Source: Gimesia sp. | GTDB taxonomy: Bacteria > Planctomycetota > Planctomycetia > Planctomycetales > Planctomycetaceae | Direction: 5' to 3' | NCBI GenBank assembly: GCA_002706765.1 | Contig: PAJV01000045.1 | Location: forward strand, 1-64,000 | Length of the DNA: 64,000 bases | Part shown: positions 17,596-26,484 of the stretch, piece by piece | Layout: each line of letters opens with the position of its first letter | Numbering within the stretch: position 1 is the stretch's first letter | Notes under the pieces: generated by a model | The model's input: the letters and a program-made list of their open reading frames with translations, nothing else | Database searches by the model: none | What the model was told of the DNA's origin: nothing | Translations under genes and position numbers: made by a program

Positions 17596-18960
17596 ATGCG
17601 CAGCCTACTATTCCTCTTCATCAGTTTAATCGTCCTGCCTGAAGTCGTCCTGGCAGAAAAGCCAGGTACAGGTACCCCTGCTGATAAAAATCAATATGAA
17701 GAATGGCCACAATGGCGCGGCCCGCGCGGCGATGGCACCTGGCAGGGACCTCCGATCAAAACCAGCTGGCCCCAAACCGGACTGAAGCAACTCTGGGAGC
17801 AGGAAATCGGCGGAGGTTATGGAGGCATCTCTGTCTCAAACCGCAAGCTGTATCTCATGGATCGGCCGGTGACTTCTCCTGCAGAACAGGAAAAAGCCGA
17901 GGGCATTCACGGACACCGGGCCGACCGTCAGAATATTGAACGCGTACTCTGTTTCGATGCACTCACCGGGAAACAGCTCTGGGCGCATTCTTATCCGGCC
18001 ACGTATGACAAACTGGATTACGGCAACGGACCTCGTGTCGCGCCGACCGTCATTGACAATCGTGTCTATTCGCTGGGTACGATGGGGGATGTCTTCTGCC
18101 TGGATGCGAATACGGGCAAGGTCATCTGGAAAACGCATCTCGTCAAGGACTTTGGTGGAAAAGTCCCTCAATGGGGTTATGCAGCTGCCCCTTATGTGAT
18201 CGATGATCTGGTGATTCTTTTGCCGGGCGGTACCGACGCGGGAACCGCGATTGTGGCCCTTGACCGCAAAACGGGAACAGAACGCTGGCGCGCCCTCAAA
18301 GATGAAGCCGGTTATGCCACCCCACTGTTAATCCATCACAACCAGCAGAGCCAGTTGATTGTCTGGTCGCCGAATCATGTTCATAGTGTCAATCCCCAGA
18401 CCGGCGCACATTTCTGGTCGGTGCCTTATAAAGTTACTTATGGCGTGGCAATCGCCAGTCCCATCGAAAAGGAAGGACTGATCCTGGTCGCCGGTTACTG
18501 GGAGGGATCCAAAGCGATTCAACTGGGAGAGCAATCAGGGCAGGCGGAACTCAAATGGGAAGACCGCCGTACTTTGAGAGGCCTGATGTCACAGCCCCTC
18601 TATCGGGACGGTTATGCCTATCTGCTGGATAAACAGTTTGGGCTGACCTGTTTTGAATACGCCACCGGCAAGAAAATCTGGGACGATGACAATCAGATGA
18701 CGCCGGGCAACAGTCGCAATCCGCAGGCGAGCCTGGTCTGGCTTAACGATTCCTCACGGGCCTTGATTCTCAATTCGGACGGCGCTTTGATCCTCGCGGA
18801 ACTGACTCCCGCTGGCTATCGGGAACTGGCCCGCGCCAGCCTGATCGGTGAAACCTGGGCTCATCCGGCATACGCCGAGACCCGTGTATATGCCCGCAGC
18901 AATACAAAGCTGGTCGCCTGCGAACTTCCCGTCGAGGAATCGATTACCGAATCCCCATAA
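17596..18960 (+). CDS. secreted PQQ-like beta-propeller protein
   Basis: 454 residues with a signal peptide (LLFLFISLIVLPEVVLA). EWPQWRGPRGDGTW is the standard opening of planctomycete outer-membrane/periplasmic PQQ-like propellers. Repeats of the type VLCFDALTGKQLWAHSYP, VFCLDANTGKVIWKTHL and IVALDRKTGTERWRAL give blades with the tryptophan-docking motif. No cofactor-binding residues of true quinoproteins are evident, so it is more likely a binding or scaffold propeller (BamB-like fold) than a dehydrogenase. Starts 116 bases after asnB, same strand. Confidence 0.82.
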   Translation: MRSLLFLFISLIVLPEVVLAEKPGTGTPADKNQYEEWPQWRGPRGDGTWQGPPIKTSWPQTGLKQLWEQEIGGGYGGISVSNRKLYLMDRPVTSPAEQEKAEGIHGHRADRQNIERVLCFDALTGKQLWAHSYPATYDKLDYGNGPRVAPTVIDNRVYSLGTMGDVFCLDANTGKVIWKTHLVKDFGGKVPQWGYAAAPYVIDDLVILLPGGTDAGTAIVALDRKTGTERWRALKDEAGYATPLLIHHNQQSQLIVWSPNHVHSVNPQTGAHFWSVPYKVTYGVAIASPIEKEGLILVAGYWEGSKAIQLGEQSGQAELKWEDRRTLRGLMSQPLYRDGYAYLLDKQFGLTCFEYATGKKIWDDDNQMTPGNSRNPQASLVWLNDSSRALILNSDGALILAELTPAGYRELARASLIGETWAHPAYAETRVYARSNTKLVACELPVEESITESP

Positions 18961-19126
18961 AAGCAAACAGGCTGACCTGTAAACTTCATGTCCAACTCGA
19001 TAAAATGCAGGTCGGGCCCTCGGGAGATGTTCCTGATCGATCCTGACGTACACCTCTGTTCCTCGATCTGATGTTCCGGGTGCTGATTCCGATTCCACCG
19101 TTATCTCACGAAAATCATTGTACAGT

Positions 19127-19759
19127 ATGAATATGCCAGCGGAAAACCAGTCCGAGAACCCGCAAACCGGGACTGAACTCTTAGGGCCAGAAATCTGGAA
19201 TCTCCCCAACCTGATCACCGTCAGTCGACTCGTGCTCTCGCTGATCCTGTTCGTGATCATCTACATGGAAGGCTGGTGGAAAACCTCAGCCGCCTTATTC
19301 ATTCTTGCCGCTGCGACAGATTTTCTCGATGGGTATTTCGCCCGCAAATATAATCAGGTGACGACGCTGGGCCGGATTCTGGACCCCTTTGTCGATAAAA
19401 TCATCATCTGTGGTGCCTTCATTTTTCTGCTGGAACGTGGTCCCGCCACGGGTATCAATGCCTGGTTTGTGCTGATCATTATCGGTCGGGAAATGTTCAT
19501 CACCAGCCTCAGAGGTTATCTGGAACAGCATGGCCGCGATTTTTCCGCCAGTTGGAGCGGCAAAATCAAGATGGGGGTTCAATGTGTCGCAGTGGTCCTT
19601 TGTCTGCTTTCCCTCAGCCCGGAAGCTCCGTTTAACAGTTCCGCTTTTTTTCTGCTTCGCGATCTCTCTGTCTGGTCTGCCGCTTTGATTACGCTGTATA
19701 GTGGGATTGATTACGTGTTCAGGGCCTCCCGAATTCTACGCAATAAGCCATTACCATAA
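19127..19759 (+). CDS. pgsA: CDP-diacylglycerol--glycerol-3-phosphate 3-phosphatidyltransferase
   Basis: About 210 residues. In-frame starts are TTG 19118, ATG 19127 and ATG 19133; none has a strong Shine-Dalgarno, and 19127 is a compromise. The CDP-alcohol phosphotransferase motif is complete: DFLDGYFARKYNQVTTLG then RILDPFVDK, giving the D-x2-DG-x2-AR-x8/9-G-x3-D-x3-D metal-binding pattern. NLPNLITVSR at the first span is typical of PgsA. Five or six membrane segments follow. It makes phosphatidylglycerophosphate, the first committed step to phosphatidylglycerol and cardiolipin. A different acceptor alcohol is possible but less likely. Confidence 0.88.
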   Translation: MNMPAENQSENPQTGTELLGPEIWNLPNLITVSRLVLSLILFVIIYMEGWWKTSAALFILAAATDFLDGYFARKYNQVTTLGRILDPFVDKIIICGAFIFLLERGPATGINAWFVLIIIGREMFITSLRGYLEQHGRDFSASWSGKIKMGVQCVAVVLCLLSLSPEAPFNSSAFFLLRDLSVWSAALITLYSGIDYVFRASRILRNKPLP

Positions 19760-19777
19760 CTACAGTCTGGTTATGGT
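19753..19777 (+). terminator. hairpin overlapping the pgsA stop
   Basis: ACCATAAC (19753-19760) pairs perfectly with GTTATGGT (19770-19777) around nine bases. The stem includes the stop codon. Only TTGAAACTT follows, so termination would be weak. Confidence 0.4.
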
Positions 19778-19905
19778 TTGAAACTTAAAGCCTGCAGAGA
19801 ACCTGTTCTTATAAAAAACTCGATTTCTCGACTCTTCCTGCGACGCTCCGCCGTATAAAATGCCAGCAGCCTGACAACTGACTTTCATTTAACAGACCTG
19901 TACTT

Positions 19906-20910
19906 ATGCCTGACGAAAATCATCCTCTGCCACCCCCTGATCCTGTCATTTATGTTCAACCACAGGATTACCAGACCGAGGTCAAAGATTTTTCCTCACG
20001 ACAGCCCGCGTTTCGAACTTCGATTCGTCCTGCACGCAGTAAAGTGCCCCTGATCCTGTTCGTGGTGACCTGTCTGAGTACGTTTATTGTTGGCGCAACA
20101 GGCAATAATCCTTTTGTTCCTGTCCCCAGAGAATTCGCCCGCCTTTATGAGTTCATTCAACAGATCGGCTGGACCAGTTTCCTCGTCAATGGGATCTCGT
20201 ATGCCGGACCGTTGATGCTGATTCTGCTCTCACACGAAATGGGACACTATCTGCAGTCGCGGCGCTACCACATTCCTGCCACCCGACCGCTGTTTATCCC
20301 GATGCCTTTGACCCCCTTTGGAACCATGGGCGCAGTGATTCTGCAACGGGGCGGGATGGCAGACCGCAAACAGATGTTCGACATTGCCGTCACCGGCCCC
20401 CTCGCGGGACTGGTCTTTGCGCTCCCGATCGCATACTGGGGGGTGCTGAATTCAACGGTCGCCGTCACATTGAAGCAGCCGGGTTCCATCAGCTACGGTG
20501 AGCCCCTGATTCTGCAGTGGATGATCAGCATGGTCCATGGTCCACTGGCGGCAAATCAGGAAGTGATTTTAAACCCGCTGCTGTTTGCAGGCTGGGTCGG
20601 TATCTTCATTACCGCGTTGAACCTGCTGCCCATTGGCCAGCTGGACGGCGGCCACATCCTGTATACATTGCTGGGTAAAAAAGCCAATCTGGTATCCCGC
20701 CTGCTGATGGCCGCCGCAGTGGGATACATGTTTTACACAGGGGAATTCGGCTACTCGCTGCTGATTCTGTTACTTGTGTTTTTCGGCATCAATCATCCCC
20801 CCACAGCCAACGACAGGGTCCCCCTGGGAACTCCACGGCTCATCATCGGCTGGCTGACACTGGCATTTTTCATCATCGGTTTTACGATCACGCCGGTTAT
20901 CATTTATTGA
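19906..20910 (+). CDS. site-2-protease-family membrane metalloprotease (M50)
   Basis: 334 residues with six or more membrane spans and a proline-rich cytoplasmic N-terminus. The zinc site HEMGH is at residues 110-114 inside a hydrophobic segment (LMLILLSHEMGHYL). The third-ligand motif NLLPIGQLDGGH is at 239-250, with Asp247. PFGTMGAVILQR and FDIAVTGPLAGLV match the EGY/YwhC subgroup, which often lacks a PDZ domain; none is seen here. It probably cleaves membrane-bound proteins within the lipid bilayer. No anti-sigma gene is adjacent, so the substrate is unknown. Convergent with the minus-strand block. Confidence 0.9.
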   Translation: MPDENHPLPPPDPVIYVQPQDYQTEVKDFSSRQPAFRTSIRPARSKVPLILFVVTCLSTFIVGATGNNPFVPVPREFARLYEFIQQIGWTSFLVNGISYAGPLMLILLSHEMGHYLQSRRYHIPATRPLFIPMPLTPFGTMGAVILQRGGMADRKQMFDIAVTGPLAGLVFALPIAYWGVLNSTVAVTLKQPGSISYGEPLILQWMISMVHGPLAANQEVILNPLLFAGWVGIFITALNLLPIGQLDGGHILYTLLGKKANLVSRLLMAAAVGYMFYTGEFGYSLLILLLVFFGINHPPTANDRVPLGTPRLIIGWLTLAFFIIGFTITPVIIY

Positions 20911-20967
20911 TGCGTCGAGCCAATCCGTCTGCACTCAGGGCGTCTGCACTCAATGCAGAGAACACTG

Positions 20968-22395
20968 CTACTTGAGCTTGCTCAGGATCTGTTCGGCGCG
21001 AAACACGATTTCCAGATCTTTATTACTGGTCGCTTTCTGCAGCTGTGCCTGGGCGGCTTTCCCGTACTCTTCCAGCGCCTTCTGCGCTGCTTCGCGTTTC
21101 GTCCAGCTCTGGTGACCCAGTTGAGTAATCAACGCATCAATGCGTTTCAGTAACGCCGGGTCGGCATCCAGCAGAATGACGATTCCCGTACGACGGATGA
21201 CATCGGGAAACGGAGTGATTTCCAGCGGCAATATTTTATCGAGATAACTTTCATCCAGGCAGTACACAATAGTCGCCTGATCGTTCCGCAAGGCATGTTC
21301 GGCGAGGATTCGCAACACATGTTCAACTTCCGGTGTTCCCAGTCCCAGTTCGACCAGCTGTTTCCTCCAGACATCCAGCGCCTCGGCCTGGGTCAGCGCA
21401 GCAGATTTAAGATAAGGCACCGTGACAGCTGGCGTTTTTTGCTTCGCTGCTGCTGTCTCTTTTTTCTCAGCTGGTTTTGTTGCCGCTTCAGCCGGTTTCG
21501 GTAAAGCACCTACAGCCTGTAACTGTTTCCCCAGAATTTGCAGCGCTTTGGCTTTGGCTTCTTTTTCTTTCTTTTTCAGCGCCTCTTCCGATAAAGGATC
21601 AACGGGTTTTGCTTTCGCTGGTTGATCTGATTTTTCTTCAGGCTGCTTTTCCTCTTTTTTGATCCCGGGCACCTGTTCGAGGGCGGCGACTCTCCAGTGA
21701 TCCTGCTGCTCCGCAGGTTGCATGATTGTCAGTGCTTTGAGAGGATAGGCGTCCGCATTCTGAACCTGAAACCCGTTCTCAGCGGGAGTCATGGTAATGC
21801 GCGGATTATGGTCCAGTTCCACATCATATAGAATGAAACGATCACACTTATCGATGCCTTTGACATACAGTCGATCTGCCTGCTGCAGCGGGCTCAGCCA
21901 GGAAGATTCTGACAACCGCATGCTGAGCGGACTCTCTGCGAGCAGATTCTGTGAACGCCAGTAAATTCGTTTTGACTGAATCCGGGCAGTGGGCCAATGC
22001 GCCATAAAACGCCCGGACGGAAATTCCAGCAGCACATCAAGATCTTTTACCGGCGGCCCTTCAAACGTAATCAATCCCAGGGGCGCTGGCTTATCACTCT
22101 CACCCGCATCAGCGCTCAACCGACGCGACTGCATAAAACCGGGAGTCGTGGATCGAAACAGGGCCGCATCATTCAGTTTCTTGCCATGCGCTGAGACCAG
22201 GAACACGCTCACATCGCGCACGATCAGTTTCTCTTGTGAGGCAGCCTGCGGCTCATCCGCCCCGCCAACTCCACACGCACACAGAAGTCCGATCACTGTC
22301 GTGACTGCCCCGACCAGAGACGCTTTCTGCTGCCACCTGTCTGAGGAATTGAACGTGTTCTGGTTTTGCTTATTTGATTTTAAATGCTGTTTCAT
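20968..22395 (-). CDS. hypothetical secreted protein with a C-terminal HEAT-like segment
   Basis: About 475 residues from ATG 22395; TTG 22401 is also possible. A signal peptide (VGAVTTVIGLLCACGVGGA) with a cysteine suggests export, perhaps as a lipoprotein. The middle is alanine/lysine/proline-rich (KKEKEAKAKALQ, EAATKPAEKKET). The last 50 residues carry IDALITQLGHQSWTKREAAQ and RAEQILSKL, a helical-repeat pattern frequent in planctomycete proteins. Function unknown. It is the last gene of the long minus-strand run from moxR, 24 bases after the stop of the NPCBM gene, so probably in the same transcript. Confidence 0.65.
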   Translation of the reverse strand: MKQHLKSNKQNQNTFNSSDRWQQKASLVGAVTTVIGLLCACGVGGADEPQAASQEKLIVRDVSVFLVSAHGKKLNDAALFRSTTPGFMQSRRLSADAGESDKPAPLGLITFEGPPVKDLDVLLEFPSGRFMAHWPTARIQSKRIYWRSQNLLAESPLSMRLSESSWLSPLQQADRLYVKGIDKCDRFILYDVELDHNPRITMTPAENGFQVQNADAYPLKALTIMQPAEQQDHWRVAALEQVPGIKKEEKQPEEKSDQPAKAKPVDPLSEEALKKKEKEAKAKALQILGKQLQAVGALPKPAEAATKPAEKKETAAAKQKTPAVTVPYLKSAALTQAEALDVWRKQLVELGLGTPEVEHVLRILAEHALRNDQATIVYCLDESYLDKILPLEITPFPDVIRRTGIVILLDADPALLKRIDALITQLGHQSWTKREAAQKALEEYGKAAQAQLQKATSNKDLEIVFRAEQILSKLK

Positions 22396-22425
22396 GATCA
22401 ATCGCTGTAATGGTCTCGTTTTCCG

Positions 22426-24252
22426 TTATTTCTGATTCGTCGCCAGTTCTTTGGGTGACTTCCGGATCAGCCTGGGATTCCCCCAGACAAAACGGTCCCC
22501 CACATCCTGATTTTTTCCAAAATCGACGACCAGAGTTAATGTCTCACAGCCTGTCACATCCAGGTCAAGAGATTCTGTTTTCGTGGCAGAAGTGAACTCC
22601 GGATTTTCAAACAGGATTTTCTGATCTGCCATCACCTTGACCGCCACATTTCCCAGTGCGCCGGTTTCAGCCTGTAAACCCGGGCTGGTTTGAAACTTTT
22701 CAAAATTCTTACCCAGTTGGTAAACCAGCACCGTGCGGGCATGCACACAGATTCCTTTGGAGAACGACTGTGTCCCGATTTTCAATGGCTGGCCGATCAG
22801 TGACTTATTTATCTGATAGGGATACTGCTGATTGAAAAAGGGAACCTGGGTCACGCTGTCCGGCTGAATCTCCACCAGTGAGACCGAACGTGCATTAACC
22901 GTTTTCACCGACTCCAGGTAATCTTTATTGATGGAAAACCGATCACCCCAGGGCATTGTAATGCTGGCGGTCGCCCCCTCGTTCCATTCGACCACGCCGG
23001 GAATCTGCGTATTGCCGATCAAGGTCATCAGACTCTGCAGCGCCAGCTTACTCTCGGGTTTCACGCGGTTCTTCTGCAAAACCAGCCCCACGACCCGGTC
23101 CAGGTTGACTTCGCGTTGCTGCCCCTGGTACTGAAACAGCAGACTCTGCTCGTTCATCCCCACGACTTCCCCTGAGACGCGATGCACATTCCCGTCCTGA
23201 GTAGTGACATACGCCGAGTCTTCTGTCTTCGATTCGCCTTTGCGGTCCACGGTCTTTGTCTGCTTCGTGTCTTCCTGAATTTTCCAGAGTTCATGTACGG
23301 CTCCCGGTTTTAAAGTCAGGTCGATCTCTTTCTCTGCAGCAGGAATCTGAAAATGAATCCCCGTGTCGTTCCATTCTTTCAATGTTCCTGTCAGCGATCC
23401 TGACTGAGAAAAAGTCACCTTCCAGCCGAAACTCTTGTTACTTTTGGCCTGTTTATAGAGTTCGCTGGGATACGCACCGATGTAGAGTTTCGCCTTGCTG
23501 TTTTTATCAGTTTCGACCGCAAACTCGTATTCCCCGTCCTGGGGAATCTGGATCAGTCCCTCAAAGACAAATCCGAAATTGATAGCACTTCTGCGGCTCA
23601 ACAGAGCCAGTCGCGGACTGGCACCATATCTTTTAACGGGAACCGCTTTCAGGTCATCCACTGATTTGACATCCACGGGATGGCTCCATTCCATCAATCG
23701 ATACGCGATGTACTTTTCCGGCTTCTCAATCTTGACTGGCAGACGAAAGCCCGCTTCATCGACCTGGTATTCCCGGGAAGGAATCTCACGGACTTCTGCA
23801 TTCACACGAAACAGCTGATCTTTGGGAACTTCCGCCTTTTTCATTCCGGGGCCGGAAACCTGTATCTCAAGCTTTGCCAGGCCCACCGAGTGATAATAGG
23901 GCAGAGTAAAGCGATGCAGCCCCTTGCGAAGCTTGACCTTGGCAGTCCGGGGCCCCGCCGCATAACTCGGCTTCTCTCCATCAATCAGCAGTTGGCTTAC
24001 ATTCTGCGGCAGAGCGGGTTCCAGAAATTTGTAAGATGTCACATCAAACAGACTGATTTCCTGCAGATCCTTGCCGACTTCGATCTTCAATGTCTGGGAA
24101 TCGACAGAGCGAATCGTGCCCGTGACCTTTTTGCCATCATACAGCACTACTTCGTCGGCCTGCACTGTAGAGGAAATAACGCTTCCCACCAGCCAGACCA
24201 ACCCCGTGATTGCAGCGCCCCTCCATCTCCAATTTTTCATCTGTAATTTCAT
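22426..24252 (-). CDS. secreted NPCBM/NEW2-domain protein with PA14-like region
   Basis: About 608 residues from ATG 24252; TTG 24261 and ATG 24240 are alternatives and all give a signal peptide (GLVWLVGSVISSTVQA). The N-terminal 60 residues form a small beta-barrel-like repeat (LYDGKKVTGTIRSVDSQTL). Around 210-270 a stretch ending GEYEFAVETDKNSKAKLYIG resembles PA14 sugar-binding domains. The C-terminal 140 residues are NPCBM-like: INKSLIGQPLKIGTQSFSKG, ICVHARTVLVYQL, and VVDFGKNQDVGDRFVWGNPR. It probably binds carbohydrate at the cell surface. It sits in the moxR-linked run between two unknown secreted proteins. Confidence 0.75.
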   Translation of the reverse strand: MKLQMKNWRWRGAAITGLVWLVGSVISSTVQADEVVLYDGKKVTGTIRSVDSQTLKIEVGKDLQEISLFDVTSYKFLEPALPQNVSQLLIDGEKPSYAAGPRTAKVKLRKGLHRFTLPYYHSVGLAKLEIQVSGPGMKKAEVPKDQLFRVNAEVREIPSREYQVDEAGFRLPVKIEKPEKYIAYRLMEWSHPVDVKSVDDLKAVPVKRYGASPRLALLSRRSAINFGFVFEGLIQIPQDGEYEFAVETDKNSKAKLYIGAYPSELYKQAKSNKSFGWKVTFSQSGSLTGTLKEWNDTGIHFQIPAAEKEIDLTLKPGAVHELWKIQEDTKQTKTVDRKGESKTEDSAYVTTQDGNVHRVSGEVVGMNEQSLLFQYQGQQREVNLDRVVGLVLQKNRVKPESKLALQSLMTLIGNTQIPGVVEWNEGATASITMPWGDRFSINKDYLESVKTVNARSVSLVEIQPDSVTQVPFFNQQYPYQINKSLIGQPLKIGTQSFSKGICVHARTVLVYQLGKNFEKFQTSPGLQAETGALGNVAVKVMADQKILFENPEFTSATKTESLDLDVTGCETLTLVVDFGKNQDVGDRFVWGNPRLIRKSPKELATNQK

Positions 24253-24358
24253 CTGCAGCAAACTTTCCAGATCGCGTCACATTGAACCATCGCGTCTCTC
24301 AATTGATGATACCCGGTCTTTAGAGCCTGAGAGACGCTAGAGTAAAACCGGCGACAGT

Positions 24359-24997
24359 CTAATCTTGTTTTTCGGGAGTCGTTTCTGATTTATCGACGGC
24401 CTGATTTCGTGCAAGACGCCGAAAGTAATCTGCCAGGATGTCTTCATAACCGGGAGGAAATCCTTCCGTACGGGACTGCAGGATCTTCTCACGCTGTTTA
24501 GGGGTCAGATCAGCCCAGTTACGACCTTTTTTATCAGGAGCTTTCAGTTCCCCCTGTCCGCCGGGACCTTTCCCTAAGGTCGAAGAGTTGGCGGGACGTG
24601 AAGGATTGGCTCCTGCTCCGCCACCCCCTTTCTTACATGACTTTTCCAGCATCTCCACCAGCGTATCCAGTCGACTGATAATCCGGGGCTGCGTGGTTTT
24701 CGCGGGCTGAGTTGTCTGACCTTCATCAAAATCGGTAATCACCGATTTCACGTCGGTCTGAATATTCTTGAAAGGATCCTTCAGCCAGCCCTCGTCCTTC
24801 AGCTTCGACAGGTTGTCTTGGGGTTCCGGCGGAATGATCAGCGGTGCTTGACCCTGTTTTGTTTCAGGCTTGGCCGCTTCGATCGCATCTGCTTCCGCGA
24901 ATGCACCCGGAAGATTTCCCGTAACAACCAGCGTGATACAGGTTGCCAGTGAAAGACAATATCGGAAGGGGACTTGATTTCTTGTGATACGTTTCAT
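24359..24997 (-). CDS. small secreted hypothetical protein of the moxR-linked run
   Basis: About 212 residues. ATG 24997 is chosen because its A is shared with the upstream stop (TAATG), giving translational coupling, and because a signal peptide follows directly (CLSLATCITLVVTGNLPGAFA). The mature part is polar. It has a central LVEMLEKSCKKGGGGAGANP with one cysteine, a glycine/proline linker, and a C-terminal ADLTPKQREKILQSRTEGFP then YEDILADYFRRLARN, a motif seen in planctomycete proteins of such loci. No known fold is recognised. Tight coupling with the coiled-coil gene suggests a physical partnership. Confidence 0.68.
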   Translation of the reverse strand: MKRITRNQVPFRYCLSLATCITLVVTGNLPGAFAEADAIEAAKPETKQGQAPLIIPPEPQDNLSKLKDEGWLKDPFKNIQTDVKSVITDFDEGQTTQPAKTTQPRIISRLDTLVEMLEKSCKKGGGGAGANPSRPANSSTLGKGPGGQGELKAPDKKGRNWADLTPKQREKILQSRTEGFPPGYEDILADYFRRLARNQAVDKSETTPEKQD

Positions 24998-26439
24998 TAT
25001 TCGTCTCCTGCCAGACAATGGGGACAGGTCATACTGTGTAATCGTCCGGTGATTAAATCAATTTCTTTCTGGCGGACCGAAAGCAGTTCAATCCGTTCCT
25101 GCCGGGATGTTTCCGTGATCTTTTTCTGCTCAATCTGCTTGTCCAGCTGATCGGTTCGTGTATGAACCGACTGCTGCATCCAGCGTAACATTTTGACTTC
25201 TGCCAGCAGTTTATTCCGGTTTCCTTTACAGCCTTTACACTGGCCGCCTCCATTTTTACTGGAGGGGCGGGAAGCATCCATCATGGCATCCAGCAGCGCC
25301 TGCAGATCAGTTTCAATGCGTTTCTGATCTGCAATCATCTCTTTGTCGGCCTGTGCCCGCAACAGACCTTCGTCGACCAGTTCCATCTGCTCGCGAACCG
25401 CGCCCAGGGCCACCGGCAATACCAGGCTGAACTGCGTCAGTTCACAAAGTTCAATCGACTCCGAGCAGACGCTGATGATTTTTTCTTCCGATGTGGACAG
25501 CCGTCGTACTGCTGCCAGAGCCTGTTTCTGCTTCTGTGCCACACGATCCTGCAGTTTGGTCGTCACTTCGCGAATCTGTTTCTGTTGCGTGATCATATCC
25601 TGCAACTGATCCATCACCCGCTGTCGTACCAGCGATTCGACCTCTTTCCGCAGCTGGTCTTCCAGCTTTTTCGTATCCTGTTGTGCTGAGCTCAACTGCT
25701 CTATCGCTTTTTTCTGTTCCTCGGAAGCCGGCTTGGGTTGAGAAGCTCCCAGCTTCTTACAGGCTCCGCCCATACATTTCCCCGCGCCGGAGAGTGACTT
25801 GCAGATGCTCTCTGACGCCGGCCCGTATTCACGCAGCATCTGCTCCAGATTCTCTGCAGATTTCTGATTGCGCTGCTCACTGGTTTCCAGCGCTTTGAAG
25901 TCTTTTTTATTGCCACTTTTTTTCTGCTGATCCAAGGTATTCGAGAGCTGCAGTTCTTCTTTTTTCAGCAGCTTATTGAGGGTCTCACGCGAGTCAATCA
26001 GCTTGCGCAGCTGTTCCAGCTTCAGTTCCAGCCCGATGTCGGCGGTTAGCAGCAGTTTTTTGAGCTCTTCCAGCAAAACCAGGATCTCTTTCTGTTCCTG
26101 GCTGGCTTTGTCCAGCTTGAGGTCATCCAGCATTTTGGAAGCTTCACCCATGCGGTCCAGGATCAACTGTTCGCGTGCTTTCCGCAGTCCCAGCAGCAGC
26201 CGCGCCGCATCGTCGGGCTGCGAATCCCGAATCAGCTTGGAGAGGCGAAACATCCGCTCTTCCAGTTCCTGCATGTGCGCTTTCGCTTTGTCCTGCTCAA
26301 ACTGGATCTGTGTCTGCGGCGCGATTTTCTTACCGTCATCTGCCGCTACTTTCTCTGCAGCAGAAACCGAGCCCATCATCTGGGTGATGACGAACATCAT
26401 CACCAGACCCGTCGCCATTGTTATTTTTCCGTTCAGCAT
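24997..26439 (-). CDS. secreted coiled-coil protein with three cysteine clusters
   Basis: 480 residues from ATG 26439, which has the strong site GGAGGTGAGG just upstream; an earlier ATG at 26454 lacks one. The signal peptide is MATGLVMMFVITQMMGSVSA. Most of the mature protein is heptad-like, rich in Q, E, K and L (residues 45-200 and 235-330). Cysteines are grouped: Cys213/222/227 in a glycine-rich KCMGGACKKLG, a CKGC at 401-404 and a CPHC at the very C-terminus (472-475). These could bind metal or form disulfides in the periplasm. I know no characterised homologue. Overlaps the next gene by one base. Confidence 0.7.
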   Translation of the reverse strand: MLNGKITMATGLVMMFVITQMMGSVSAAEKVAADDGKKIAPQTQIQFEQDKAKAHMQELEERMFRLSKLIRDSQPDDAARLLLGLRKAREQLILDRMGEASKMLDDLKLDKASQEQKEILVLLEELKKLLLTADIGLELKLEQLRKLIDSRETLNKLLKKEELQLSNTLDQQKKSGNKKDFKALETSEQRNQKSAENLEQMLREYGPASESICKSLSGAGKCMGGACKKLGASQPKPASEEQKKAIEQLSSAQQDTKKLEDQLRKEVESLVRQRVMDQLQDMITQQKQIREVTTKLQDRVAQKQKQALAAVRRLSTSEEKIISVCSESIELCELTQFSLVLPVALGAVREQMELVDEGLLRAQADKEMIADQKRIETDLQALLDAMMDASRPSSKNGGGQCKGCKGNRNKLLAEVKMLRWMQQSVHTRTDQLDKQIEQKKITETSRQERIELLSVRQKEIDLITGRLHSMTCPHCLAGDE

Positions 26440-26484
26440 TTCCCTCACCTCCATAACAGGGGGCCTTGAAATATGTTTCTGACT

